From positions 9,587,960-9,651,959 of the forward strand of contig CM076660.1 of NCBI GenBank assembly GCA_038496675.1: a stretch of DNA of 64,000 bases, in the 5' to 3' direction. The notes under the pieces are model-generated. The model saw only the letters and a program-made list of their open reading frames with translations, did not search any database and was not told the origin of the DNA. This DNA is from Rachycentron canadum (Eukaryota; Chordata; Actinopteri; Carangiformes; Rachycentridae). This document shows positions 13,651 to 26,229 of this stretch, one piece after another (within the stretch, counting starts at the first letter, position 1; every line of letters begins with the position of its first letter). The translations under genes were made by a program, and so were the position numbers.

Positions 13651-14564
13651 TTCATTTCTTCCAAAGCCCATCCATGATATGAATGCACTGCTCCAGTGAG
13701 CAGTGTGCTTTTTTTCCCAGACATCCTGACGGAGAGAGACAACCTTGGCAGAAGACTTTATGTAAGCAGTTCATTAGCTTCTCAGCTCTGGACCCCCACC
13801 CCCCCAACACACACACACTCACATACACTCACATGACAATCATCCATGGCCGCCACGGTGAGAAATTACTCTGAAAAATATCCATTTGACATAAAGACTG
13901 AGAACACTCCAGTTGGACATGTTGTGAGCCTTGTGTCCGTGTGGTTGCAGGAGTGAAGTTACTGTGGGGCAGAAAAGGCCAGGGTGTTGATTAAAAGGAC
14001 AAATTAAAAGGCCTTTATTTCGCTGCCCTTTAAACTGTCACTTTATGCACAGGAGGCACATCATACACTAAGGTTTGGGAAACAGGCACTGTGATATGAT
14101 ATCATTTAATTCCACAACAGAGGGTTTTTACTGTGCTCCACCTGCCACTTGCAATGGTAAACAGTGGAGCAGTTGTGGTTGAATAAAGTGTATGTTACTG
14201 AAACTGCCTGTGTTATGGGATTGGTTATCAACTCAGGGTGCACTTACTGTGACCGTCTGTGCTGTAAAAACATCTTTGATTTTTTATGTCTTGAAATACA
14301 TTTTGTACAGATAAACTCTGTTATTTACTGTTTTGGGAAAGCTCATGATAGCTGATAAGATTTGATCTAATAATTGATTTATTTAATTTAACACAATTAC
14401 TCAAGTACTGAGCCTACTAAAGTATAAATTCAATGCGCTTATATATGGCAGACCAAGTCCAAACTGCTTTTCACTGGGAAATGTTGTATTAATGCACCAC
14501 TATAGTTATTACTATATAGTCACTACAGCACCACTATAGATAGGTTTAGTCACTTATTGGCAAA

Positions 14565-14760
14565 GCAGGTGCAGCTGTGGCTCAGGTGGTTTAAAGCTTG
14601 TCCATTAAAGCCATGGTTGTGAGTTCAATTCCGACTTCCTCCAATCAAAGCTTCTTGAACGTGATGTTGTAATTGCTGCAGATGTTCAGTCCAGCATCTT
14701 GCATATTTGCTGCCATTATGTGATTCAGCGGCAACTTGGATAAAAGCATGTGTTTAGATT
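14565..14760 (+). mobile_element. Diverged tRNA-derived SINE fragment
   Basis: Contains an A-box-like GTGGCTCAGGTGG and a B-box-like GTGAGTTCAATTCC about 40 bases later. It ends with CAACTTGGATAAAAGCATGTG, a decayed form of the CTTTGGATAAAAGCGTCTGC tail shared by teleost SINEs and L2-type LINEs. It is too diverged to be an active tRNA gene. Confidence 0.6.
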
Positions 14761-17566
14761 AGGATTTTATACATTCGATTTGCATGGGTTTCATTTTTGA
14801 TGTAGTACTTAGTACTTAGTACTTACTATAGAGTGGTATTTGTGCTGAAAGGGATCCAAACACTTCTTCAACCATTGTGATTCAGTATAGGCTATTTGTT
14901 TTTGTAAAACTCTGATTAGAGAAGTTGCTCGATGAACATTTGTGAGGAGAGCTGAACAATTTGTTGCACTTTTTTTTAAAATTTGGTCCAGATTCTTATT
15001 GGATAATAACTAGAAAGGGGAAAGTATAGATCATTTAATAGTGGTTTATTCAAATTTTAAAACATTTACCATCCAAATAAATTATTAATTTTACATTAAT
15101 ACACATTATAAGTGAATTTGCCAGAAAATTGCCAAATTAATGAGAAACAACTGATGCATTATGTTTGGCTGTCTAATAGCCACAGTCTGTCTCTGCTGAT
15201 TCACTGTATTACCACTGTCAACGTGGTACTGGCACCAACTAAAAGGCTTGAGCGCTGTAATATTGTCACCTCACCACTGGATTCCAAATAATTAAACAAA
15301 ATTAGAGTTATATCTGATAAACTACCAAATATGAGATTATTTCAGTATAATTAAACCAATTAGGCAACATGGTTGTGAGTTGCTCCACCAGGCATGATTT
15401 GGTGCACCAGCTGAGGACAGGGATAAACACACAACCATGTTTCAAATACCGAAATGTGTTAATGATCTCAGGCAAAAGCTAAAAGTCCACTCGCTGATGT
15501 GCAGGAGTGAGGAAGACAACTGTGTATGATAGACTTTCACGTGCCTCACCGGTACACTCTTGTTTTAATGCGTGCTGATTTGGATAATTTGAAGCACCTT
15601 AGTTATAGTCCAGCCTATTGTGAGAGGTATGATGCTGCAGATTCTACTGGCGCACAGAACAGTAGGGCAAGTAGGGAAATTGTAAGGGCTGGTAAAAAAA
15701 AAAAAAAAAAAAAAGTTCTCTGATAATATTTACACCCTAATCAGTAATTACATCCCCAAATATGTTTTTCTGAGGGGACAAAAAAAAAAACATTGTCCTG
15801 ATAAACAACCCCAATGACCTATGACTCCTCCTGCGCTCCCAATATTTATATTTCATCTGACCTTTTCTTTTACCAACGACAGATGCATTATTTGTTCGTT
15901 CTATACATGAATTGCTGGGTATTGTATTTTATGAACACAGCTTTGGATTCCAGTGACACCGAATGGCAGAGGATGTTGCTGCTTGAGTGAATACACAGAT
16001 TCTGTATGACTATAACAACAGCAGCTGGTAAGAGGTGTGGGAGAACTGACTCAAAGTTAGCTGAGGAACAGATGGACCAGCTGGTCTCTTCTACTGGGTT
16101 ACCATGGTAATGTGGATTTGACCTTATTTGTGTCTAATATTTCTACTGCCCCACAACCACAGCACATCAAATCCTTTCTTAAATAAGATAAGCATACAGG
16201 CCTGGGTTTATACCCACATATACCCACATAGCCACTTTAATGCAAATTATTTAGCTATGAACAAAAACCACACCTTTATAGCCCCTTTCCCACACACATA
16301 TGTACACACCTATTTCCAGCAGAAACAGGCTGCACCCACTGTGTTTCGAGTCGCTGTTGCCTCTTCTCATTCAATTTGCTTTCTACACCCAGGGGAGGTC
16401 TCTCATGTTCCTCATTAGCATAGGTTCTGTCCACAGCGTGTAGCCTGACATCAATCTTCCGTTTAAGATATGCAAACGTGGGGCAAAAAAAAAAGGAAAA
16501 GAGAAAAATCAGACAACAGAAGACTGCGGGTCAGTTTTACTGTAGAGTTTAAGGCTCATTGACAGGGGAGATTTTGTTCATTCTGGATTTCATTGTTGGT
16601 TTAAAAGCATTTTATTTTTTGTTTTTATTTTTAATACTTACTTTAGAGTGCCCTCGAGTTTGTGGCTGTGTGTGAATAATAGGATGAGCGGCTTGCGATG
16701 AAAGACTGGTTAGAGTGTCACCTCTGTCTAGGTGGTCACAGTATTTATAGCTGCAATCCATGCTAATGCCTCATAAAGTCATAAAGGTCTCATTTAGCCC
16801 TATTCTATACACCCATAAAGTATTTCAGTTTCCACTACTGCTTATGATTTAAGCTGATAAAGCGCATGTATTCACATCGCCTCTGACAATATCACTGTTG
16901 TTATACAATGAGCTTTCAGCCACCTTAAGTCTGAGATGTGATTTTTTGTTTACATTCCTGCTTTACTAGCTACATCTCTCTCTCTTCCCAGCATCAGTCT
17001 GCTCCTTCCTCCATCCAGTCTCCACATGCTTTCTTTATGGTCCATACAAAAAAGCCCCCCCCCCCCAAAATTAAAGGCTAAGTACATTGATTTTAATTAT
17101 TTCAATGGAGTTCTAACTGCTAAGAAGGCAGGTTTTCCTGCCAATAGAAGTCTTATTTCCTCTTAAGCTCAAGGAGCCAGGGAGCTCAGTTGATATATAG
17201 ATATGCTTTAATGCAAAAATCATGGTGCCTAATATACTGTTGGGTGCGATAAATTTCTTGTATAGCTGTTTATATACTTTAAGTGGTGGACAGGTTAGAA
17301 AATGAATGTATATCAGTGTATTTTCTCTTTTTTTTTGTAATGAAAAATATATATCAAAATATATGCTTTTATATGCATATCATTACACTCTCATCTATTA
17401 CAAATGATCAAGTAGTTTCTTATCTCATGTTATGTGGATTAATGAGCAAGTGCATCCATGGTCCTGTCTATCTCCAGCATAATCTAGATGTTGAGGTCAC
17501 ACCAAGCTGCTTAATAAAAGTGGTTTCTCGGTAAGTACAGATCAGCTTTTCCCATCACCCAGTGCG

Positions 17567-17569
<3 letters not shown>

Positions 17570-17639
<70 letters not shown>

Positions 17640-17640
17640 G
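17570..17640. repeat. TC microsatellite
   Basis: About 31 TC units followed by TCTCTGTC-type imperfect units. Confidence 0.95.
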
Positions 17641-18282
17641 TCGCTGTCACTCTCTCCCCCGCTGTAATCCTCACAATGAATGTCTTTTGCTTAAACTGCA
17701 GTGTCAGGAGTAACACTGTGCTTCACACTCTGAATGAATGTGGGATTTAAGTGTCCTGGTTAGTGGATAGAAACAGAGTTAACACATAAAACGGCCAGAC
17801 TGTTTATTTATGTGGTTAAGTGGGTGTGTCAACAATGTTTGAACACACTGGGCCGCCTTTGAGAAGTACGGGTGAATATATGTCACGCATACAGGTGGTG
17901 GACTAATTAACAAGGAGACCTGAATACAAATCTCTACAGCTCTGCAATGCCAACACTGCATGAATTATTATGATCAATATTTGATTATTCAGGTTTTAAA
18001 CTGGTTGGAACAACTCTGTGGTTAATTTGTAGGCCACAGTTTGCAGTAGTGGTGCAATGGATTGCATCCCTGATCATTTGTACACTAATACATATACTGT
18101 ATGTGACAGTGAAATTATTGTTATTTGTTTTAAAATGGTGACTGTTGACACCAACTAAGAGTGAATTAAATGATGAAAACACAAACATTTAATGATTATA
18201 CTAGCAATTCTAGTACTAATGCCAGTCCTTGACTCCTAGATCAATAAACGTAATTAGGTTTAAATGGTCTCATCCTCAGTAC

Positions 18283-18377
18283 CTCTGTGATTTTTCCCAT
18301 TAAAAGACCAACATGGGAGTCAGCCATCTGCACAGTTTTTGGTGGCAGTTTTGACACATCATCAATATGACCTGGCC
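18283..18377 (-). CDS. Isolated exon-like segment, unknown
   Basis: Bounded by GTGTGCACAG and donor GAG/GTACTG, the phase-1 frame reads PGHIDDVSKLPPKTVQMADS then HVGLLMGKITE. It does not phase directly with the 12.1 kb segment (it leaves in phase 0, whereas that one enters in phase 1). No family match is recognised; a chance open frame is quite possible. Confidence 0.18.
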
Positions 18378-19837
18378 CTGTGCACACATACATATTCAAA
18401 GTGGCAGGCTCTGCCTTGAAGCAGAAAGCATTTGACCATGAGAATCAGCTTTTCCTCCATTTAAAAGGAAGTTGTTTTACTTAACTTTAGAGTTAGGTTG
18501 GAGCATAAAACGCCCACGGTTCCATGTTGGTTGTCACCAGACTGTGGCTACTGTGCCTCAGAGGAGATTCCTCAACTTCACTGGTGGCCAAAATTTGAGT
18601 GTTGACAAAGATGTCATTTCAAGTTTAAATTTGCAATGAATCATCCTACGACACCTCCAGTTGAATAGGGTGTAGGCTAATACACAGCTAATGTTAGGAT
18701 CACAGTTACCAAAAAACAAAATTATTATTTTCAACAAACTCTTATTACCAGCGTGTTGAATTTTGCAGGTAGCACTGGAAAAGCAGGAATACTAGTCATG
18801 ATTTTAATCCTGACTCAGCAGGCACTAAAGATATAAAAGGCATTTCTTTCACAGCACAGGTTAGGCAAGTCCCTGTAATGTCAGTGTGTCTGCAGAACTT
18901 TTGTTGCCTTGTGATTTATACAATCACATACAGAAGCACATACAGTGAGTTGCACCCCAACTGGCTGTGATTACCCTGTGAAGGGTCTCCTGCCACCTGC
19001 TTTGCTTGATGGTTGCCACACAACAAGCAAAGCTTTTTTATTTTATTTTTTATTTTTTGGCTCAATTCATAAAAATATTACAGCAAATCTCTCCTCACTC
19101 TTTTGCATTTAAATGTATCAAATGATTTTTCATCAGCGTTTTTTAATTCCTGCTTTCACCAACACTTCATTTAAAATGTCATTTCCAGGCATTTTGAGTG
19201 GATTATGGGCTGAAAGGGGGATGAGGTGCTTTGCAGTTTTGTTATTTTGTCTCCTATGTAGTCTAAAACAAATGCAGAGAGAGGGTGCTCCGAGCCAATA
19301 TTTGTTCATCTGTAATGCTGTGTTTAAATAAGATGGTTTTGATAAAAATTCAGTTGGCTAGTCGCCCAGGCCACAGAACTGCATCTATTAATCTCTTCAC
19401 ATTAAAACTCGTCATACAAACTGCAGCAACTTCTTTATAAAGCCATAGCCTTCAACTCAAATAAACGTGTTACACTCTCTAAGCAAATGCTATTTTGTTA
19501 CCAGGCTGTTTGTAATACATTAGATTTAATTAATTGACACCGGGATTTGCTAATCTGATATTTGCGAACTGAGCTTCTCAGAGTGGACTGCATAAAACAT
19601 AAAACTGTGGGGAGCCAATAAATTAAGACTGTCCTCATCCTCTCTACAACAGCACAGAGTCTTGTGCAAAAGGTGTTGCAAAATGCTGCAAGATAAAATA
19701 GCAAGACTGAATGATGGTGAGAGCCATGGAGGGTCCAGATATATGGCTACAACGTGAGTAACACAAACAAAGAAACAGATGTGTACTCATGAGTAATTTG
19801 TTGGAGGAAAGTACAAGCTCCAAGCAGAAGTTGAGAT

Positions 19838-19984
19838 ATGACCTTTCACCTGTCAGCGTGGGAGGGCCCAGCCGTTGGTGCCCTTCTCTACAAGCTCCAT
19901 GTGACCGCTCGCAATAAGAAAAAATCTGGTTGCCATGATACCAAGAGGGATTTTAATGATATGCTTGGAGGCGTTGCTATATAG
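19838..19984 (+). CDS. Small open frame, 48 residues, unknown
   Basis: Plus-strand frame beginning MTFHLSAWEGPAVGALLYKL and continuing HVTARNKKKSGCHDTK to a TAG. The first half is GC-rich relative to its surroundings. The opposite strand has an overlapping open stretch between acceptor TTGCGAG and donor ACAG/GTGAAA, so the coding strand, if any, is undecided. No family recognised. Confidence 0.12.
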   Translation: MTFHLSAWEGPAVGALLYKLHVTARNKKKSGCHDTKRDFNDMLGGVAI

Positions 19985-22953
19985 AGACCGGTTTGATGCT
20001 GCCAAAGAGCGCAGCATATCTCCATGCCTACGTGGAAATGTAGTATTTGAACTGCTAAAACTGATTAGAGCAATGCTTAGTTTTAAGTGGTGCCCAGGTG
20101 GTGGTGAATGTTATGTTATGTATAGATATTGCACAAAATACATTTCAGCATTCAAAGTCTAATTTTATTGCATTGTATGTGTTGCAATTTTTTCTCCTCG
20201 ACTCTGTCTGCCAGAAACATCAGTCCACTTTTTCCCCAGAGCCATAACTCTGAAATCAGCACACACACACACACGTTACACACCCACTGTTAGAATCAGT
20301 GGAGCTCACCCTAGAATATCTTATGTCCTTTGAGGATTAACATCCATAAATCTCCTCAGAAATCATAATGCATATAGTGTTTCTTATAACTCCAGATCTT
20401 GTAGCTATAAAAGCTGAACTGTAGTAGCTATAGCTGAACATGAGCCTATGTTATTTTTTTTGTTTGTTTCCTTTTCTTTTGATTGAAATGTTTTTATGTC
20501 TATTACATTTTATATATTTAAAATATAATAAACAATAAATCGCTCATGTGAGAAGAACGTATTAATTGAGCTGGATCTGGTTTTAGTTTTCATATTTGTT
20601 ATTTATGAGTCCAATTTTGTCCTCCTAAATAAATAAATAAATGTAATATACTGAAGAGGATGTTTGCCATGGTGGTTGCAGAGAACAATGGGCCAGTTTT
20701 ATCACCGTGATCCATTCAAAGAATGTTTTTGATCCGATATTGAAAAACTAATCGAAGCTCCTCATCTGCCCAGTATCCATGTGTTTCTATTGAGAGAACG
20801 CGTGCAGCGCTGGAGTGTATTGAAGGAGGTCGTTTGTCACTGATTCTGTGGTTATTTTTAACCATCTCCCGTGTGCAGGTCTAATCAGAACAGGATGTTC
20901 CTCATCAAATTAACCACGAAATATATTTTCATGAAATGAGACTGGGTCTGTACATACACCCCACCATGATGTAGCTGAGTAAGGTCAATTACATAGGAGG
21001 GTTACTGGGGCTAATCAGATCAGGGTTGAGTTCTGCAATTTCTCCACTAATTTCTCCACTAATGGCTTAGAATCAGAAGAGGTTAGGGTTATTACTTACT
21101 TCATAATGAGGCAATATCCCAAAGACAAAGTTTTATTTGAAATTAATGAAAAGTCTATTACCACTTCATTTATTTCCTTGTTTTCTCCCTTTTTACTGAA
21201 ACCAAAGGAAATCTCCACAAATAAATGTCAGAAAAATGTATTTTCTGTCACGATTGTGTCAAGACTATAGCTAAATGTTTTCTCATTTAATTTTCTCAAT
21301 CATTAGTTTGAAGGAAACCAGTGTTTTACAAAAGAAATAAATTTCAGTGGAAGCATGAATTATTGACATTTTTAGACACAGATCTGCCGACAGTCAAAAA
21401 GCTTTTCTGTCATTATCGTATTATTGTGATTCTGTCATACTCTTCGTGCTTTGGCACTCACCTGCACGTTTCATCCCTTGTTTGCAAAGTTTGCACTGCA
21501 CTGGGATTGACAGTTTGAACACAATTCTGTCACACAGGTCAATGCATTTTATGAAAGTTATCTGCGTTTTTTAAAATGACCACAATAATGTAACGTCAGC
21601 ACTTCGGTCTATGCAGTAATTAATTTTCCCACAAAATTTTAGCAAAACATAGGCTCCACATCAGAAAATATGAAGTTTGGTGACATTTCTGTCTTGTCGT
21701 CACCATTTTTCTCCTACATTGAATTTCCTTCTTTCTTCACACATAAATGAACAGACACACAAAAGAAAGAGTAATTGTGAACTGAAATTAATTCAATTAA
21801 AACACATGTAACAAACATATTGCTAAATGAATATTCTTTAATTTAATTTGAGTTTTTATTTTTTTTAAATAAAAAAAATTGTCATTATTTTTATTAGAAT
21901 ATTTCATCGCAGCAGCTTAAATATTTCAGTAATTGTTGGAGAAATCACTCTGATAGCTCCCTCTGGATCTTTGTACAGGTCACTCAGTATCGTTTATTGC
22001 AGCTGACAGGATGAAATAACCTTCGTCTGAAATATTCTTTGGTCTAATATCACAGTGATTATTGTCCCTTTGACTGCAGCATATTAGTCATGGACTACTT
22101 TGCTCTTGAAAGACATTTTTTAGCGTGCGACTGTGTAGACTAAACCATTTCCTCTATATGTTTGCCACGGGGCACTGATGACACATCACTGACAGATTTT
22201 TTTAATTGTTTTAGGAAAACTTGTGACTCTGCAAAATTTTAGGGGGCATTGATTATTCTCACATTTCAGGAACATGCATCTCCCCATGAACAGCTGGTAT
22301 TCATCTGTATGGTATTTATCCAGGTTAAGAGAGTCTGATAAATCCAATTCGGAGCGCTCTTACAACCAAGTCTCACTTTTATGAATTTGTAGGGAAATAA
22401 ATGTTCATGTATGAAGTTCACCGTGTCTGTGAAGTAAATAGGAAAGAAAGGCGAATCATTTATCTTGTCATCAGTCTAAACAGCAATCTCTCCCTGTTCA
22501 AAGTTATTTTGCAACAAGTGACAGTTAGAAAGTCACTCCAGCTGCGATGAGCATCTTTGGATCTCATTTACATTTCACAGTGGCACATTGCATAATATCA
22601 CTAAACATGGAGGATTTTCTCCTTGGGTCGATAAGAGATTGACTGCATAACGACCACAAAAGCCTTACTGGATCAATACTCTTCAAAACACTTCAGGCCC
22701 ATTTTTTTCCATATATTCACAAGCAGAAATGTGATATGCCTGGTGGTAGTGCCATTCAAGATACTCCACATCAAGTGAAACCTCCTAAGCATTGTTTCAT
22801 ATACCACTCTGCCTCTGAGCAGCAAATGGAATTGGAGATCCCTGTGCATGACACCACATTACATCCTTCAGAGGAAAAGGAGATGGAACGAAATGAAATG
22901 AGGTTCAGCCATCACACAAAACACCACAGCTAGTCTTTCTGTGGCTCTGTCAC

Positions 22954-22956
<3 letters not shown>

Positions 22957-22978
<22 letters not shown>
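22957..22978. repeat. GA microsatellite
   Basis: Eleven GA units, then GACAGACAGA. Confidence 0.9.
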
Positions 22979-22986
<8 letters not shown>

Positions 22987-24235
22987 CAGAAATAAGTCAA
23001 AGTATGTTTTCCATTTGTGTGACACTCAGCGTTTCCAGGTTATTGGCTGGTTTGTACCGTTATGTTTCTTCTCCAACACCAGCTTGGCATGTCAGGCATG
23101 AGAGAGCGGGAGTTATCCTCGCGTACCCCTTTCTTTAGTCAGCTTTTATCCAAATCCCACTTTAACCCTCTCCTTCGTCAACACACCCCTTTGTTTATTC
23201 CTTTCCCCTGACAACTTCTATCTTTGCATGTTTCCCCTCACCTTCCTCTTTCTGTTTCCTCCCTGCCCCCTCCCTTCTGTCTCTCCATCTTCTTCTCTCC
23301 TGGGTTGACAGTGTGGAAAGCTGATGAATCAGACTGCATGTGACAGTCTGGCATTTGACTGAATCGGATGTGGTTAATATGGTGCCTGCTGACACCGCTG
23401 TGGAAATCATTAACAGTGGAGGAGCACTGAGACACAGCTACACTTTGGCCCGGCCACCCTCATTCACTCAGCTGATAAGTGTGTCTGTGTAGGGGGAAGA
23501 ATATGTTCACTTGTGGACATGTGTGTGTGCATGTGCTCAGATTTTTGTGTATACAGTTTTTCCTGAGGGGTCAAAGGTCAGCAGAATAAGCTGCCTACAC
23601 GTATCATCCTTGCTCTAACAGCTATTTCTTCAAGAGTTCACCTCTCCATCACTGTGGAGGCCAAACATCTTCACTAGATCAACTCAAGTGACCTCACATT
23701 GCATAATGATTTACTGTGGATAAGCTCATTTCTAAAAATAATTTCTAATAACTCAAGCTCAACTCAGTGACACTCTGTGGTACCTTACATTGACACTTTT
23801 CTGTCTTTCTTAGGTATACTGGAATGTGTTGTTTTATGAAAGTTTTTTTTTCTTTTTTGCTTTAAAATTTAAATTCCATTAAATATCATCTTTTCTTTCA
23901 ATTATTGAAGACCAAATTACTATTTAGAAACTAACTAGAAAAAGTTTTTTTCTGCAGCTGAAACACCACATGGACATTTCACCATTATGTTCATAAATTA
24001 AATCTTTTTATTTAAAACAGTCGTACAGAAAAATGTTTTTCTTTCAATATTTAACTGAGTGAGTTTACCTAAGCACTGATTACCCAAATTTATTATGCAT
24101 GTAGTGAATTATTGCTGAGTTGTGAGTAATTGTTGGTTTTTACATCTGTGTGTTGTTATTATATACATATTAATACAAGCATGAGCATCTGTGCGCATCC
24201 TTATATATAAACACACCAAGATATTTCAGCATGTC

Positions 24236-24263
24236 AGTGTGTGTGTGTGTGTGTGTGTGTGTG
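24236..24263. repeat. TG microsatellite
   Basis: About 14 TG units. Confidence 0.95.
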
Positions 24264-26089
24264 TTGACAGTGTGTGCTCATACTGTGAGCTTCTCTGTGC
24301 GTGAGTAAAAGCATATGGTGAGTCAGTGTGTAGGAGTTGAGCGCCAGTGTGTCTGTGGGAGGAGGGAGAGTGGATAGGTGGTGATGGAGTGGAGAGAGGA
24401 TTCAGGTTGTGCACCAATAGGTGGCACTCTACCCTTTTGTGATTGGCTATGGTGACCCAGACGAAGACAGGTCTGGAAGCACATGCTTTTGTATCCCAAC
24501 GGAACAGGAAGTTGGATGACAAAACTTCCTTTTCTTTCCAGTTCTCTGATTATTTCTGCCTGCTGGCTGCTCTTAGCGTGGAGAAATGAAAACAGAGTTG
24601 GAGGAGAGAGTATGAATGGATGTATGAATAGAGCATTAACACTGCTGGGGTTAGAGGCTTGCTTTTCTCTAGGGCTAAATACATGCCTTTGTGGCCTTCA
24701 TGGCCAAAAGCTTTAGCTGATCCAGGGCACGCATCACCAACACATATATTCTTGTCCATATATAGCAGTGTAAAAACTGATTTTATATATAAAGTGTCAC
24801 CAAATGTCATGTTATGAGCTGTAGTTTACTGTAATGTAGCCCATTCACAGAGTGCAACATAATGAGACTGAATTGTATAAACGTGTGAGTCACTATGCAC
24901 ACACAGCATCTCATATCGCATCATTACTAGGATCACTGGAAATAAAGGAATCACATTTAGTGCAAACTAGCATCTGTGTGGGAAAGAATATTATCATTCT
25001 GTGTGGGTAAAAGAAACAAATGAAATTGGTTTTGCAGTCTACTTTTATGAAGATACAGTACGCTGCAATAACTACCCAGAAATGTAATAGTGTTTTTGTT
25101 GGGAATGGCTTTTCATCCATACATGTCACAAAACAAAAGTAGAGGCAATGATAATAAAATAAATACACTGCTAATAAGGCCTTCATAGATTGCATATGCA
25201 CAATTTTACTTTAAAGGGCAGTTTCTCTCACTGCACAGTTGTGGTTTTATACAAAAAGGCCTGGATGAGAGAACTGTATATACAGAATCTGGCTTTATTG
25301 AACATAGTAATATACAGTCCTGTGGGAAAAGTAGCAGGAGTGAGAAGGAGTTAGTTATTAACAGGGGACAAAATACCTGAATATGCAAATATTGTTTTCT
25401 GTTGCAATAAAAACTAATGGAGAGCAATGTGTACAAGGAGCAAAGGTGGAGGAACAAAACTACTGAAATACAAAAGTAATGGTAGTGCAGCTGATCACTG
25501 AGCGGGGGTCGTACAGTTGGAATACAAATAGAAACCTACAGAAATACTTAATCATATTCACAAAATATACACATAAAATAACAACGTGAAGCATTCATTG
25601 TCTTCTAAATTGTGTCCACAAAAGACAGGCAGGAGACAGTGTAGAAATGAAAAAGAAAAAAAGATTAACACTGGCTAAATGAAAGAATCGATAAAGCCCA
25701 TGCCTGTTGAATGAGATGAAATGACTAAAGGGCAGTTTATGGCCGCAGTCACCATAGCAATAGAATTCTATATTCTATGGAGTTCACAACCTTCTACATT
25801 CAACAACCCTAACAAGCACATAAAGGGTCAGAGGTCATGCAAGTGCGGTTCTCCCAGTGGTGCGGTGGAGCTGAGCAGCTAGACTGGGGTCAGAGGGCAG
25901 ATCAATCGTGTCACCGATAAAAGCAAATGAGCTCAGTCATACAAAATAAATAAACAAATAAATAATGCACTCGCACACACACACACACACATACACACAC
26001 TTACATGTGCACCCCCTCCCAGTCACAGTTTGTTTTCTGTTTGTTTGACTTTTTTAGTGCACTCGGTCATTGCTGGAGGTGGGAGATCG

Positions 26090-26229
26090 TCAGTTTTCTG
26101 AGGCTCCATCGGGGTTGAGCCAGCAGTTCTGCAGCAGTCTGAGTTCACTGGCAGTCAGGGGTTCCCCCCCACACAACAGACGCTGACACACAGGGCAATA
26201 AGGGCTGAGATGCCCTGTCTCTTCAGCCT
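26090..26229 (-). CDS. Candidate terminal exon with CxxC pair, unknown
   Basis: Following acceptor TGTGAGGCAG the phase-1 frame reads (E)AEETGHLSPYCPVCQRLLCG then GEPLTASELRLLQNCWLNPD, GASEN and TGA. CPVC with a further cysteine five residues on resembles half of a zinc-binding knuckle, but no named domain fits. Downstream on the minus strand there are ATTTA repeats near 25935-25965 and an AATAAA at about 25289, which could serve as a 3' UTR. Confidence 0.28.

Larger units (their letters stand above)
12192..26089. other. Mostly intergenic DNA
   Basis: Contains the CCAN, CT, GA and TG arrays, one SINE fragment and two weak exon-like pieces (18.3 and 19.8 kb). About 21.9-22.6 kb is microsatellite-free and complex, and may be worth testing for conserved non-coding elements. 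No gabra1 exon was found. Confidence 0.55.

Noticed and set aside
14565..14640. tRNA-like A and B boxes
   Set aside because: The body is part of a decayed SINE with a LINE-type tail and cannot fold as a functional tRNA.
17478..17531. Plus-strand 54-base segment between TCTATCTCCAG and TCTCG/GTAAGT
   Set aside because: Splice signals are good, but it is too short to judge as coding and has no phase partner nearby.
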